A stretch of DNA of 8,282 nucleotides from DASYSA01 sp036003885. Lineage in GTDB: Bacteria > Acidobacteriota > Blastocatellia > UBA7656. The notes under the pieces are model-generated. The model ran no database searches and was not told the DNA's origin. It worked only from the letters and a program-made list of their open reading frames with translations. Numbering within the stretch: position 1 is the stretch's first letter; each line of letters opens with the position of its first letter. Made by a program: the position numbers and the translations under genes. Location: the NCBI GenBank assembly GCA_036003885.1, contig DASYSA010000344.1, forward strand, positions 1-8,282, read 5' to 3'. Below, one piece after another: positions 1-6,465 of this stretch.

Positions 1-662
1 TATAAATTGAAGACATGAATCGGAACACCGCGCTCCCGGCAAAGACTAATCGCCGAGGTGTCCATCACTTTCAAATCGAGTTGGATCACATCAAGATAGG
101 TTATGCAGTCGAACATCGTCGCCGTCTTATCCTTGGTCGGATCCGCGGTATAGATGCCGTCGACCTTGGTCGCCTTCAGGATCGCATCGGCCTTGATTTC
201 GAGGGCGCGCAGGGCGGCTGCCGAATCGGTGGTGAAGTACGGATTGCCGGTGCCGGCCGCCAGGATGACCACTCGACCCTTCTCGACGTGGCGGATTGCG
301 CGCCGGCGGATGAAGGGCTCGGCCACCTCGTGCATCTCAATGGCCGACATCACGCGCGTGAAGGCGCCCTGCTTTTCTAGCGCGTCCTGCAAGGCCAGCG
401 CATTAATCACCGTCGCCAACATACCCATATAGTCGGCGGATGCTCGGTCCATGCCTTTAGCCGACAGAGCCACACCCCGGAAGATGTTGCCGCCGCCGAC
501 AACGATGGCGATCTCGACGTCCAGGTCGTGAACGTCTTTGATCTCGGCTGCTATGCGAGTGATGGTTGTCGGGTCTATGCCGTAGCCCTGCTCGCCCATC
601 AACGCTTCGCCTGAGAGCTTCAGCAGGATTCGCTTATAGATCGGTTTCGGTTGAGCCGACAT
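1..662 (-). CDS. pyrH: UMP kinase PyrH (3' end cut by window edge)
   Basis: Uridylate kinase, which phosphorylates UMP to UDP with ATP in pyrimidine nucleotide synthesis; it is a cytosolic enzyme of the amino-acid kinase fold. Reading the minus strand from the ATG at 662-660 gives 220 codons with no stop before the edge; the family is usually about 240 residues, so roughly 20 are missing. Visible motifs are the N-terminal KLSGEAL (15-21), the glycine loop VVGGGNIFRG (54-63), GMDRASADYMGMLATV (70-85), GTGNPYFTTDSAAALRA (137-153) and KATKVDGIYTADP (163-175), all typical of bacterial PyrH. It begins 33 bp after the tsf stop and is probably co-transcribed with it. No clear Shine-Dalgarno sequence precedes the ATG, so translation may depend partly on coupling to tsf. 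The assignment is very secure; regulation is not visible. Confidence 0.97.
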   Translation of the reverse strand, partial: MSAQPKPIYKRILLKLSGEALMGEQGYGIDPTTITRIAAEIKDVHDLDVEIAIVVGGGNIFRGVALSAKGMDRASADYMGMLATVINALALQDALEKQGAFTRVMSAIEMHEVAEPFIRRRAIRHVEKGRVVILAAGTGNPYFTTDSAAALRALEIKADAILKATKVDGIYTADPTKDKTATMFDCITYLDVIQLDLKVMDTSAISLCRERGVPIHVFNL

Positions 663-695
663 TGTATTGAAAGTGAAGAGCGATCGGGTTACGTT

Positions 696-1370
696 CTACT
701 GATTGCCGCCCAGTAGGTCCTGAACGTCGGCGCCGAGGTCAGAGGCTCGCTTCTCCAAACCCTCGCCCATCTTAAACCTTGTGAACCGCCGCACCCTGAC
801 GTTCTCGCCCGTGTTCGAGATGGCCCGGCGCACCAGTTCCGCAACGGTTATGTTCTGGTCCTTGATGAAGGGCTGCTCCATCAGGCAAGTCTCCTGGTAG
901 AACTTGCTGAGCCTGCCCTCGACTATCTGCTGCAATACATGCTCGGGCTTGCTGGCGTTCTTCGGGTCCATTCGAGCCTGTTCCAACGCGATCTCGCGCT
1001 CTTTGTCGAGCACTTCGGCGGGCACATCCTCTTTGGTGATGTAACGCGGCTCGGCGGCAGTTATGTGCATCGCCAGGTCGTGGACGAAGCCACGGAACTG
1101 TTCCGTGCGAGCAACAAAATCGGTCTCGCAGTTCACCTCGAGCAGCACGCCGATCTTTCCGCCCGCATGAATATAGGAGTCGACGACACCTTCGGCGGCG
1201 ACGCGGCCGGACTTCTTGGTAGCCGTCGCCAACCCGCGCTTGCGCAGTATCTCGATAGCCCTGGTCTCGTCGCCGGTCGCTTCAGTCAGCGCCGACTTGC
1301 ACTCCATCATCCCAGCGCCAGTCTTCTCTCTCAGCGCCTTGATCGCGGCTGGTGTCACTTCGTTTGCCAT
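696..1370 (-). CDS. tsf: Elongation factor Ts (short form)
   Basis: EF-Ts, the guanine-nucleotide exchange factor that regenerates EF-Tu-GTP during translation elongation. The ATG at 1370-1368 gives 224 residues and is preceded by AGAGGA at suitable spacing; a longer in-frame reading to 1469 adds 33 residues with no family similarity and is rejected. An N-terminal UBA-like segment (about 1-40) contains signature 1, with TGAGMMECKSAL at 17-28. Signature 2 is EVNCETDFVAR at 78-88, and its TDFV residues are those that disturb the EF-Tu magnesium site in characterised homologues. The C-terminal part holds QPFIKDQNITVAEL (about 166-179). At 224 residues it is nearer the short Thermus- or cyanobacteria-like forms than the 283-residue E. 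coli protein, so the second core subdomain is reduced. It lies between rpsB (135-bp gap) and pyrH (33-bp gap), the usual order. Confidence 0.97.
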   Translation of the reverse strand: MANEVTPAAIKALREKTGAGMMECKSALTEATGDETRAIEILRKRGLATATKKSGRVAAEGVVDSYIHAGGKIGVLLEVNCETDFVARTEQFRGFVHDLAMHITAAEPRYITKEDVPAEVLDKEREIALEQARMDPKNASKPEHVLQQIVEGRLSKFYQETCLMEQPFIKDQNITVAELVRRAISNTGENVRVRRFTRFKMGEGLEKRASDLGADVQDLLGGNQ

Positions 1371-1505
1371 TGATTCCTCTGCTTCTCCATCTCGGATACG
1401 AAGACGCGCGGCTCGCTTGTTATGTCCGGGCCGCGCGCTCTCGCGATGCATCGATAAATTGTACCGCACCTGCTGTTGCCCCTCGGGCAGAGGGTGAAGC
1501 CCGTG
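1371..1505. other. rpsB-tsf intergenic region with an inverted repeat
   Basis: This 135-bp gap has no gene. It contains an 8-bp perfect inverted repeat, CGCGCGGC at 1405-1412 and GCCGCGCG at 1430-1437, around a 17-nt loop and ending about 35 nt upstream of the tsf start. It is followed in the transcript by the AGAGGA ribosome binding site, not by a T-tract, so it does not look like an intrinsic terminator. Confidence 0.45.
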
Positions 1506-2579
1506 CTACTCCGTGGCTTCCGGTGCCGGTGCGGGCGTCGGCTCGGGTGCGACCGCTTCGCTGACTGCCGGCTCGCTAACAGGCGGCTCGCTAACCGCCG
1601 GCTCTACAGCCGCCGCGGCAGTCGAGGCAGCCGGAGCCTCAGCCGGGGCTGGCGAAACAACCTCCACCGGGGCTGGCATAACCGGCTCCGGTATTGGTGG
1701 TGCGCCCGGCGGCACGTAGGTTGTGCGGCGCGCGCCTCTGGCGTCACCGCGGCCACGGCCACGGCCACCTCTGTCTCGTCGGTCGCCTCGGTCACCACGG
1801 TCCGCTTTGTCAGCCCGCGGAGCTTCAGCGGCTGCAGTCGCGGTACCCGCTTCAGCGCCCTCGGCCCCTTCGCCGAGGTCCGCCCCACCCTCTTTGACGA
1901 TCTGCTGGCCTTCGATGATCGCATCGGCCATCTTCGCGGCGAATAGTCTCACAGCGCGCAAGGCATCGTCGTTCCCTGGCACGATGTAATCAATGCCGTC
2001 CGGATTGCAGTTGGTGTCGACGATGGCGACCGTGGGGATGCCGAGCTTGTTGGCCTCGTGAACGGCGATCTCTTCCTTGTTCGAATCGATTATGAAGATC
2101 ACGTCGGGCAGTCCGCGCATATCGCGAATACCCGTTAGATTCTTCTCCAGCGCGGAGTGCTCGCGATCGAGCCGGAGCCGTTCTTTCTTGGTCAACCCGT
2201 CGAAGCGGCCGTCCGTGCGCATCGCTTCTATGTCCTTCATTCGTTGAATCGACTTCTGGACCGTTTGAAGGTTGGTGAGCAGCCCGCCCAGCCAGCGCTG
2301 ATTGATGTAGAACTGGTTGCAGCGTTTGGCCTCTTCTTCGACTGCATCCTGGGCCTGACGCTTGGTGCCGACGAATAGAAAGCTCTTGCCCTCCATCGCC
2401 TGTTGGGTTACGAACTTAACCGCCTCTTTGAAAAGCCGCTGGGTTTTCTGAAGATCGATTATGTAGATTCCGTTGCGCTCGCCGAAGATGTACTCTTTCA
2501 TCTTCGGATTCCACCGCCTGACCTGATGTCCGAAGTGGACACCGGCTTCAAGCAGTTCCTTCATTGTTACCGTAGCCAA
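1506..2579 (-). CDS. rpsB: 30S ribosomal protein S2 with long low-complexity C-terminal tail
   Basis: Small-subunit ribosomal protein S2, a late-assembling protein on the solvent side of the 30S neck. The 357-residue product has a normal S2 core (about 1-230), including TMKELLEAGVHFGHQ (5-19), QRWLGGLLTNLQTV (94-107) and the block PDVIFIIDSNKEEIAVHEAN (158-177), followed by VDTNCNPDGIDYIVPGNDDA (187-206). Beyond the core is an extension of about 127 residues, compared with a 241-residue E. coli S2. It is first Ala/Glu-rich, then Arg/Gly/Asp-rich (about 256-285, with RGD and GRGRG runs), then Pro/Ala/Glu/Val-rich with VSEP-type repeats up to the stop. The start is taken as TTG at 2579-2577, because AGGAGG (plus 2587-2592) lies 7 nt upstream; the first in-frame ATG is 22 nt from that site. 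It is followed by tsf, as in most bacteria. Confidence 0.97.
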   Translation of the reverse strand: MATVTMKELLEAGVHFGHQVRRWNPKMKEYIFGERNGIYIIDLQKTQRLFKEAVKFVTQQAMEGKSFLFVGTKRQAQDAVEEEAKRCNQFYINQRWLGGLLTNLQTVQKSIQRMKDIEAMRTDGRFDGLTKKERLRLDREHSALEKNLTGIRDMRGLPDVIFIIDSNKEEIAVHEANKLGIPTVAIVDTNCNPDGIDYIVPGNDDALRAVRLFAAKMADAIIEGQQIVKEGGADLGEGAEGAEAGTATAAAEAPRADKADRGDRGDRRDRGGRGRGRGDARGARRTTYVPPGAPPIPEPVMPAPVEVVSPAPAEAPAASTAAAAVEPAVSEPPVSEPAVSEAVAPEPTPAPAPEATE

Positions 2580-2586
2580 TAGCTAT

Positions 2587-2592
2587 CCTCCT
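2587..2592 (-). promoter_or_regulatory. Shine-Dalgarno AGGAGG selecting a TTG start for rpsB
   Basis: On the minus strand AGGAGG is followed by a 7-nt spacer (ATAGCTA) and TTG, which begins the S2 reading TTG-GCT-ACG-GTA-ACA-ATG. The spacing is optimal for TTG but too long (22 nt) for the downstream ATG. I therefore infer initiation at TTG, giving an N-terminus of M-A-T-V-T-M-K-E-L-L. Confidence 0.8.
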
Positions 2593-2672
2593 GTTGAATT
2601 GGTTTATGTACTCACCGGCCCGCGTCCCAATCGCTCCTGGAACAACCAATCGAAGCCGGCAATGGAATTTCT

Positions 2673-2742
2673 CGATTGCGGATTTCGAATTGGGGATTGG
2701 GGATTCCGCAATCCGAATTCCGCAATCCGCAATCCGCAATCG
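2673..2742. repeat. Convergent 7-bp repeat array (GATTGCG type) forming a long hairpin
   Basis: The plus strand reads as about five degenerate 7-mers of the form GATTGCG (2674-2708), then five in inverted orientation, CGCAATC (2707-2741), three of them perfect and consecutive at 2721-2741. Folding 2673-2705 against 2710-2742 pairs 27 of 33 positions by hand count. The element fills much of the rpsI-rpsB gap and starts 2 nt after the rpsI stop. It would be transcribed as part of the ribosomal message. I see no open reading frame in it. Confidence 0.85.
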
Positions 2743-2744
2743 GT

Positions 2745-3140
2745 TTACCTCTTCGAGAACTGGAACCGTTTGCGCGCGCCCTTCTGCCCGTACTTCTTGC
2801 GTTCCTTGCCTCGCGGGTCGCGCGTCACGAAGCCGGCCTTCTTCAAGCGAGTGCGGAACTCGGGGTTCAGTTCTATCAGCGCCCTCGTGATGCCGTGACG
2901 CACTGCTCCCGCCTGTCCTGCGTTGCCCCCGCCATCCACGTTGACCAGAATGTCAACCTTGCCGACCGAGTCCGTTAGATGAAGCGGCTGGCGTATGACC
3001 ATGCGATGGGTCTCGTTTGGGAAGTACTCTTCAAACTTCCTCTTGTTGACGGTGATCTCGCCGGTGCCCGGTCTGAGGAAGACCCGTGCGGTCGCGCTCT
3101 TACGGCGGCCGGTTCCATAATTCTGATTCGTCTCTGGCAC
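2745..3140 (-). CDS. rpsI: 30S ribosomal protein S9
   Basis: Small-subunit ribosomal protein S9, whose basic C-terminal tail reaches the P-site tRNA in known ribosomes. With a GTG start at 3140-3138 the product has 131 residues, close to the family norm. The start is chosen because AAGGAG lies 7 nt upstream; a longer reading from a TTG at 3161 would place the Shine-Dalgarno sequence inside the gene. Family landmarks are GTGRRKSATARV (9-20), the S9 signature GGGNAGQAGAVRHGITRAL (70-88) and the C-terminal KYGQKGARKRFQFSKR ending in the conserved SKR. It follows rplM by 112 bp, the near-universal L13-S9 pair. Its stop codon is 2 nt from the heptamer hairpin at 2673-2742. Identification is secure. 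Confidence 0.97.
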   Translation of the reverse strand: MPETNQNYGTGRRKSATARVFLRPGTGEITVNKRKFEEYFPNETHRMVIRQPLHLTDSVGKVDILVNVDGGGNAGQAGAVRHGITRALIELNPEFRTRLKKAGFVTRDPRGKERKKYGQKGARKRFQFSKR

Positions 3141-3147
3141 TACTGAT

Positions 3148-3153
3148 CTCCTT
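3148..3153 (-). promoter_or_regulatory. Shine-Dalgarno AAGGAG selecting a GTG start for rpsI
   Basis: On the minus strand AAGGAG, then ATCAGTA (7 nt), then GTG-CCA-GAG. This decides the start at 3140 over the upstream TTG at 3161. Confidence 0.8.
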
Positions 3154-3252
3154 CGCTGCAATCGAGCGCAAGTGGTTGACCCGCGCCTGAGTTAAAACTG
3201 TCTCTCAAGTATCTCATCACCTTCGGAGCGAGTCTGGCGGCTTCGGCCGTCT

Positions 3253-3690
3253 CTAGACATCGAGTTCCTGCGGCTGTTGAGCCTGATGTGGGTGATCCGA
3301 GCCGGCATAGACCTTAAGCTTCTTCCCCATATGCCGGCCGAGTTTGTTCTTAGGGAGCATCCCGCGAATCGCCGACTCGAGTATGCGTTCGGGATGGCGT
3401 TGAAGCTGCTTTTGAGCCGTGACCTCTTTGAGTCCGCCGGGCCAGCCGGTGTGATGGCGATAGACCTTGTCCTGCATCTTGTTCCCGGTGAACACGATCT
3501 TTTCTGCATTTATGATGACAACGTGATCGCCCATATCGATGTACGGGGTGTAAGTGGGCTTGTTCTTCCCCATCAGCACACTGGCAATGTGGGTTGCGAG
3601 CCGGCCAACGGTCTTGCCGCTGGCATCGACGAGGTACCACTTGCGGTTCTGCTCGAGGTTTTTACCGCTCGGAACGAATGTCGTCTGCAT
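3253..3690 (-). CDS. rplM: 50S ribosomal protein L13
   Basis: Large-subunit ribosomal protein L13, an early assembly protein that binds 23S rRNA. The ATG at 3690-3688 gives 145 residues, the usual bacterial length (about 142-150). GGAG lies 9 nt upstream on the minus strand. A longer in-frame reading to 3810 adds 40 residues without family similarity and would contain the promoter, so it is rejected. Landmarks are WYLVDASGKTVGRLAT (18-33), GKNKPTYTPYIDMGDHVVII (41-60), KMQDKVYRHHTGWPGGLKE (71-89) and the signature GMLPKNKLGRHMGKKLKVYA (110-129), followed by GSDHPHQAQQP. It is the first gene of the minus-strand block, with a promoter about 40-70 bp upstream, and is followed by rpsI in the conserved L13-S9 arrangement. 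Confidence 0.97.
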   Translation of the reverse strand: MQTTFVPSGKNLEQNRKWYLVDASGKTVGRLATHIASVLMGKNKPTYTPYIDMGDHVVIINAEKIVFTGNKMQDKVYRHHTGWPGGLKEVTAQKQLQRHPERILESAIRGMLPKNKLGRHMGKKLKVYAGSDHPHQAQQPQELDV

Positions 3691-3731
3691 GATACAAATC
3701 TCCAAATCTGTCGTAGAGAAAACGAACGAGA

Positions 3732-3761
3732 AGAATACGAAACGGGGGTTGAGGTTGTCAA
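3732..3761 (-). promoter_or_regulatory. Sigma70-type promoter of the rplM operon
   Basis: On the minus strand a perfect -35 hexamer TTGACA (plus 3756-3761) is followed by an 18-bp spacer and TATTCT (plus 3732-3737), which matches TATAAT at 4 of 6 positions. Transcription would begin near 3724-3726, giving a 5' leader of about 35 nt that contains the GGAG of rplM. The location directly ahead of the first gene of the block supports the call; it is inferred from sequence only. Confidence 0.6.
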
Positions 3762-3810
3762 GCGCAGGGCCGTGATCGCAGGCACTCATTAGTCGGCTCC
3801 TGGATCGCAA

Positions 3811-3961
3811 CCCAGCCAGCCCATTTCGGCCTTCAGGTCGGTAGAACTGACGAAACGACTTGCGCGAATAGAACGCCTGACTAAGAATTCATTCAGACCG
3901 CCCATTTTAAGGGTTTCTACCGGGGACTGGCCGCAGCCTTGGGGATATGAATGAGGAAACT
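3811..3961. other. Divergent intergenic region upstream of the peptidase gene
   Basis: Between the rplM promoter region and the S9 peptidase start I see no gene. For the plus strand there is only a weak promoter-like pair (TTGCGC, 17 bp, AAGAAT near 3860-3890). GAGGA at 3953-3957 is a plausible ribosome binding site for the ATG at 3962. Confidence 0.35.
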
Positions 3962-6112
3962 ATGAAAAGACAGTTTACAGCTCTGCTCCTGGCAGGAACG
4001 CTGGGCGTCACGCTCGCTCCCGCGCTGCTGGCGCAGAATGACGCCGGCAAGCAACCGCCGCTCGCCAAAAAGGTACCACACACTACCGAGATCCACGGCT
4101 ACAAGCTGAAGGATGATTACTTCTGGCTCCGGGAGAAGAAAAACCCAGAGGTCGTCAAGTATCTCGAAGCCGAAAACGCCTACACCGACGAGGTGATGAA
4201 GCCGACCAAACAGCTGGAAGAGGCGCTCTACAAGGAGATGCTCGGCCATATCAAACAGACCGATCTCAGCGTGCCGTCGAAGATTGGAGAGTACTATTAC
4301 TACTCGCGCACCGAAGAGGGCAAACAGTATCCGTACATGTGCCGCAAGAAAGGCGGCATGGAGGCAATCGAAGAACTCCTCCTCGACCTGAACAAGATGG
4401 CTGAAGGCCATAGCTTCCTGGGGCTTGGCTCATACGGCGTCAGCAACGACGGCAACCTGTTGGCTTACTCGACCGATACGACTGGCTATCGCCAGTATTC
4501 ACTCCACGTAAAAGACCTGCGCACCGGTAAGACGCTGAACGAGAATATCGAACGAACCGGTTCGGTTGTCTGGGCTAATGACAACAAAACGCTCTTCTAC
4601 ACGACTGAAGACGACGTCTCCAAGCGTTCGGACAAGTTCTGGCGCCACATGGTCGGCAGCGACAAGAGCGATCTGATCTACGAAGAGAAGGACGAGCTGT
4701 TCGACGTGGGCGCCAGCCGTTCGCTGGACAAGAAGATAATCTTCCTGGCCTCTTACGCGAAGACCTCGAGGGAGTTTCGCTATCTGCCGGCCGACAATCC
4801 AACGGGTGAATTCAAGGTCATTCTTCCACGTCAGCCCGGCCACGAATACGATGTCGATCATTACGAGGGTCGCTTCTACATTACGACTAACAAAGAAGCG
4901 AAGAACTTCAAGGTGGTCACCGCCCCGATCAGCGATCCCTCCGAAAAGAACTGGAAGCCGTTCATCGAGCACAATCCGAAAGTCAAGATTGATGGCTTGA
5001 CTACCTTTGCCAATCACTTCGTGGTGTCGGAAAAAGAAGGCGGACTCAATTACCTGCGGGTGATTGATATGAAGACGAAGCAATCGCACCGCATCACAAC
5101 CGAGGAATCGGACTACGCGCTGTTCATGGGCGGCAACCCGGAGTTCAACACGACGACGCTGCGCTTCAACTATCAATCGATGGTCACTCCGTCGTCGGTG
5201 TATGACTACGATATGAACACGCACCAGCGAAAGCTGCTAAAGCAGCAGGAAGTGCTCGGCGGCTACGACGCCAGGAACTACGAAGCGAGGCGGATCTGGT
5301 CGGTGTCGCGCGATGGGGTCAAGGTTCCGATTTCGCTCGTCTATAAGAAAGGCGTGAAGTTCGATGGCCAGGCTCCGCTGCTGCTCTACGCCTACGGCTC
5401 CTATGGCGCGTCGATGGCCCCGACGTTCTCCTCGAGTCGGTTGGCCCTTCTCGATAGAGGCGTGATCTATGCGTTGGCCTACATTCGCGGCGGCGGGGAG
5501 ATGGGCGAAGAGTGGCGCGAGCAGGGCCGCATGATGCATAAGCTGAATACGTTTTACGACTTCATCGACTGCGCGGACTATCTGGAGAAGAACAAGTACA
5601 CGTCGTCTGACCGGCTGGTGATAGAAGGGGGGAGCGCGGGCGGTCTGCTGATGGGCGCAGTGACGAATATGCGGCCGGACCTGTTCAAGGCGGTTGTCGC
5701 AGAAGTGCCTTTCGTCGACGTGATGAACACGATGCTCGACGCTTCGTTGCCGTTGACGACCAGCGAATACATCGAATGGGGCAATCCGAACGAGAAGCCC
5801 GCCTTCGACTACATGATCAAGTATTCGCCCTATGACAACATCAAGGCGCAGAACTATCCGGCGATGCTGGTGAGGGTTTCGCTCAACGACAGCCAGGTCC
5901 CGTATTGGGAGGGCTCGAAGTTCGTCGCCAAACTGCGGACAACGAAGACGGACAAGAACACTCTCTTGCTCAAAGTAAACATGGGTGCGGGACATGGCGG
6001 CGCTTCGGGCCGCTACGATGCGTTGAAAGAGACGGCGTTCAACTATGCGTTTATGCTCTGGCAGATGGGACTTACGAAGCAGGGTGGGCCAGCGGAGACA
6101 GATAGGCGGTAA
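3962..6112 (+). CDS. Exported S9A peptidase, oligopeptidase B-like
   Basis: Serine peptidase of the prolyl oligopeptidase family, subfamily closest to oligopeptidase B (PtrB), which cuts short peptides, classically after basic residues. The ATG at 3962 gives 716 residues and has GAGG 5 nt upstream; an ATG at 3947 is poorly spaced from its G-run. Residues 1-24 form a signal peptide (KR, a hydrophobic core, then APALLA|QN). The N-terminal cap begins with KKVPHTTEIHGYKLKDDYFW (35-54) and a beta-propeller follows to about 430. The alpha/beta-hydrolase domain carries GGSAGG with Ser558, LNDSQVPYWEGSKFVAKLR with Asp643, and GAGHGGASGRYDAL with His678. These are each 26 residues beyond the triad I recall for E. 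coli oligopeptidase B (532/617/652), so there are no gaps in the catalytic half. Positions matching its acidic specificity residues are Ala486, Thr488 and Ile604, with only Glu602 kept, so substrate preference may differ. It stands alone, divergent from the ribosomal block. Confidence 0.93.
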   Translation: MKRQFTALLLAGTLGVTLAPALLAQNDAGKQPPLAKKVPHTTEIHGYKLKDDYFWLREKKNPEVVKYLEAENAYTDEVMKPTKQLEEALYKEMLGHIKQTDLSVPSKIGEYYYYSRTEEGKQYPYMCRKKGGMEAIEELLLDLNKMAEGHSFLGLGSYGVSNDGNLLAYSTDTTGYRQYSLHVKDLRTGKTLNENIERTGSVVWANDNKTLFYTTEDDVSKRSDKFWRHMVGSDKSDLIYEEKDELFDVGASRSLDKKIIFLASYAKTSREFRYLPADNPTGEFKVILPRQPGHEYDVDHYEGRFYITTNKEAKNFKVVTAPISDPSEKNWKPFIEHNPKVKIDGLTTFANHFVVSEKEGGLNYLRVIDMKTKQSHRITTEESDYALFMGGNPEFNTTTLRFNYQSMVTPSSVYDYDMNTHQRKLLKQQEVLGGYDARNYEARRIWSVSRDGVKVPISLVYKKGVKFDGQAPLLLYAYGSYGASMAPTFSSSRLALLDRGVIYALAYIRGGGEMGEEWREQGRMMHKLNTFYDFIDCADYLEKNKYTSSDRLVIEGGSAGGLLMGAVTNMRPDLFKAVVAEVPFVDVMNTMLDASLPLTTSEYIEWGNPNEKPAFDYMIKYSPYDNIKAQNYPAMLVRVSLNDSQVPYWEGSKFVAKLRTTKTDKNTLLLKVNMGAGHGGASGRYDALKETAFNYAFMLWQMGLTKQGGPAETDRR

Positions 6113-6269
6113 GAGTGGGGTCTGCGTGAGGGTGGACGCGACGTCGTCCGTTGAGTTTCGCAACGCCGGCACGTCGGATATCGGGACCGTAGTTCCGCTT
6201 TCAGACACGTATCCTTTTGCGCCTGGTGCGATTCAAAGGCGAGACTCAAAGTAGCAAGGAACATCCGTT
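6113..6269. other. Intergenic region downstream of the peptidase gene
   Basis: The first part of the 471-bp gap between the peptidase stop and the convergent amidohydrolase stop. Short open frames here lack family features and ribosome binding sites. I see no rho-independent terminator directly after the stop codon. Confidence 0.4.
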
Positions 6270-6275
6270 CTCATT

Positions 6276-6299
6276 ATCACCCCACTTCAGTGGGGTGAT
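6276..6299. repeat. Palindrome A of the composite element
   Basis: Stem 6276-6286 pairs with 6289-6299 around a TC loop. It could also stop transcription leaving the peptidase gene, but it has no following T-tract. Confidence 0.8.
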
Positions 6300-6322
6300 C
6301 GCGAACGGGGCGGACTTCTCCG

Positions 6323-6338
6323 AACCGTTTCAACGGTT
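6323..6338. repeat. Palindrome B of the composite element
   Basis: AACCGTT-TC-AACGGTT, a 7-bp stem with a 2-nt loop. It is repeated in inverted order as B' at 6403-6420. Confidence 0.75.
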
Positions 6339-6402
6339 TCCCCGCTGCCATCGGCGTCCATGGCCGAATTCTGCACAGAAGGTTCAGATCACGACGGATC
6401 GT

Positions 6403-6420
6403 AAACCGTTAAAACGGTTT
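6403..6420. repeat. Palindrome B' of the composite element
   Basis: AAACCGTT-AA-AACGGTTT, an 8-bp stem with a 2-nt loop. Its core is identical to palindrome B. Confidence 0.75.
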
Positions 6421-6441
6421 CGCAAGCACCGTCGCCCGCCA

Positions 6442-6465
6442 AACACCCCACTGAAGTGGGGTGTT
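6442..6465. repeat. Palindrome A' of the composite element
   Basis: Stem 6442-6452 pairs with 6455-6465 around a GA loop. It is the inverted copy of palindrome A, with one base pair exchanged (T-A in A, A-T in A' when both are read in the same sense). Confidence 0.8.

Noticed and set aside
1458..1463. Possible tsf promoter -10 (TACAAT on the minus strand)
   Set aside because: No acceptable -35 hexamer lies 16-18 bp upstream and there is no extended -10 TGn.
1371..1469. N-terminal extension of EF-Ts to 1469
   Set aside because: The added 33 residues are unlike EF-Ts, and a good ribosome binding site precedes the internal ATG at 1370.
3691..3810. N-terminal extension of L13 to 3810
   Set aside because: It would contain the TTGACA/TATTCT promoter, and the standard L13 length begins at 3690.
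3917..5224. Long minus-strand open frames opposite the N-terminal half of the peptidase
   Set aside because: They are shadows of a gene with clear family motifs on the plus strand; no start signals or recognisable domains.
5237..6208. A 323-codon minus-strand open frame
   Set aside because: It lies entirely antisense to the peptidase catalytic domain and its downstream region, with an Arg/His-rich composition typical of a shadow frame.
6276..6299. Rho-independent terminator for the peptidase gene
   Set aside because: The stem is strong, but it lies about 164 nt after the stop and lacks a T-tract on either strand; its repetition at 6442-6465 fits a repeat element better.
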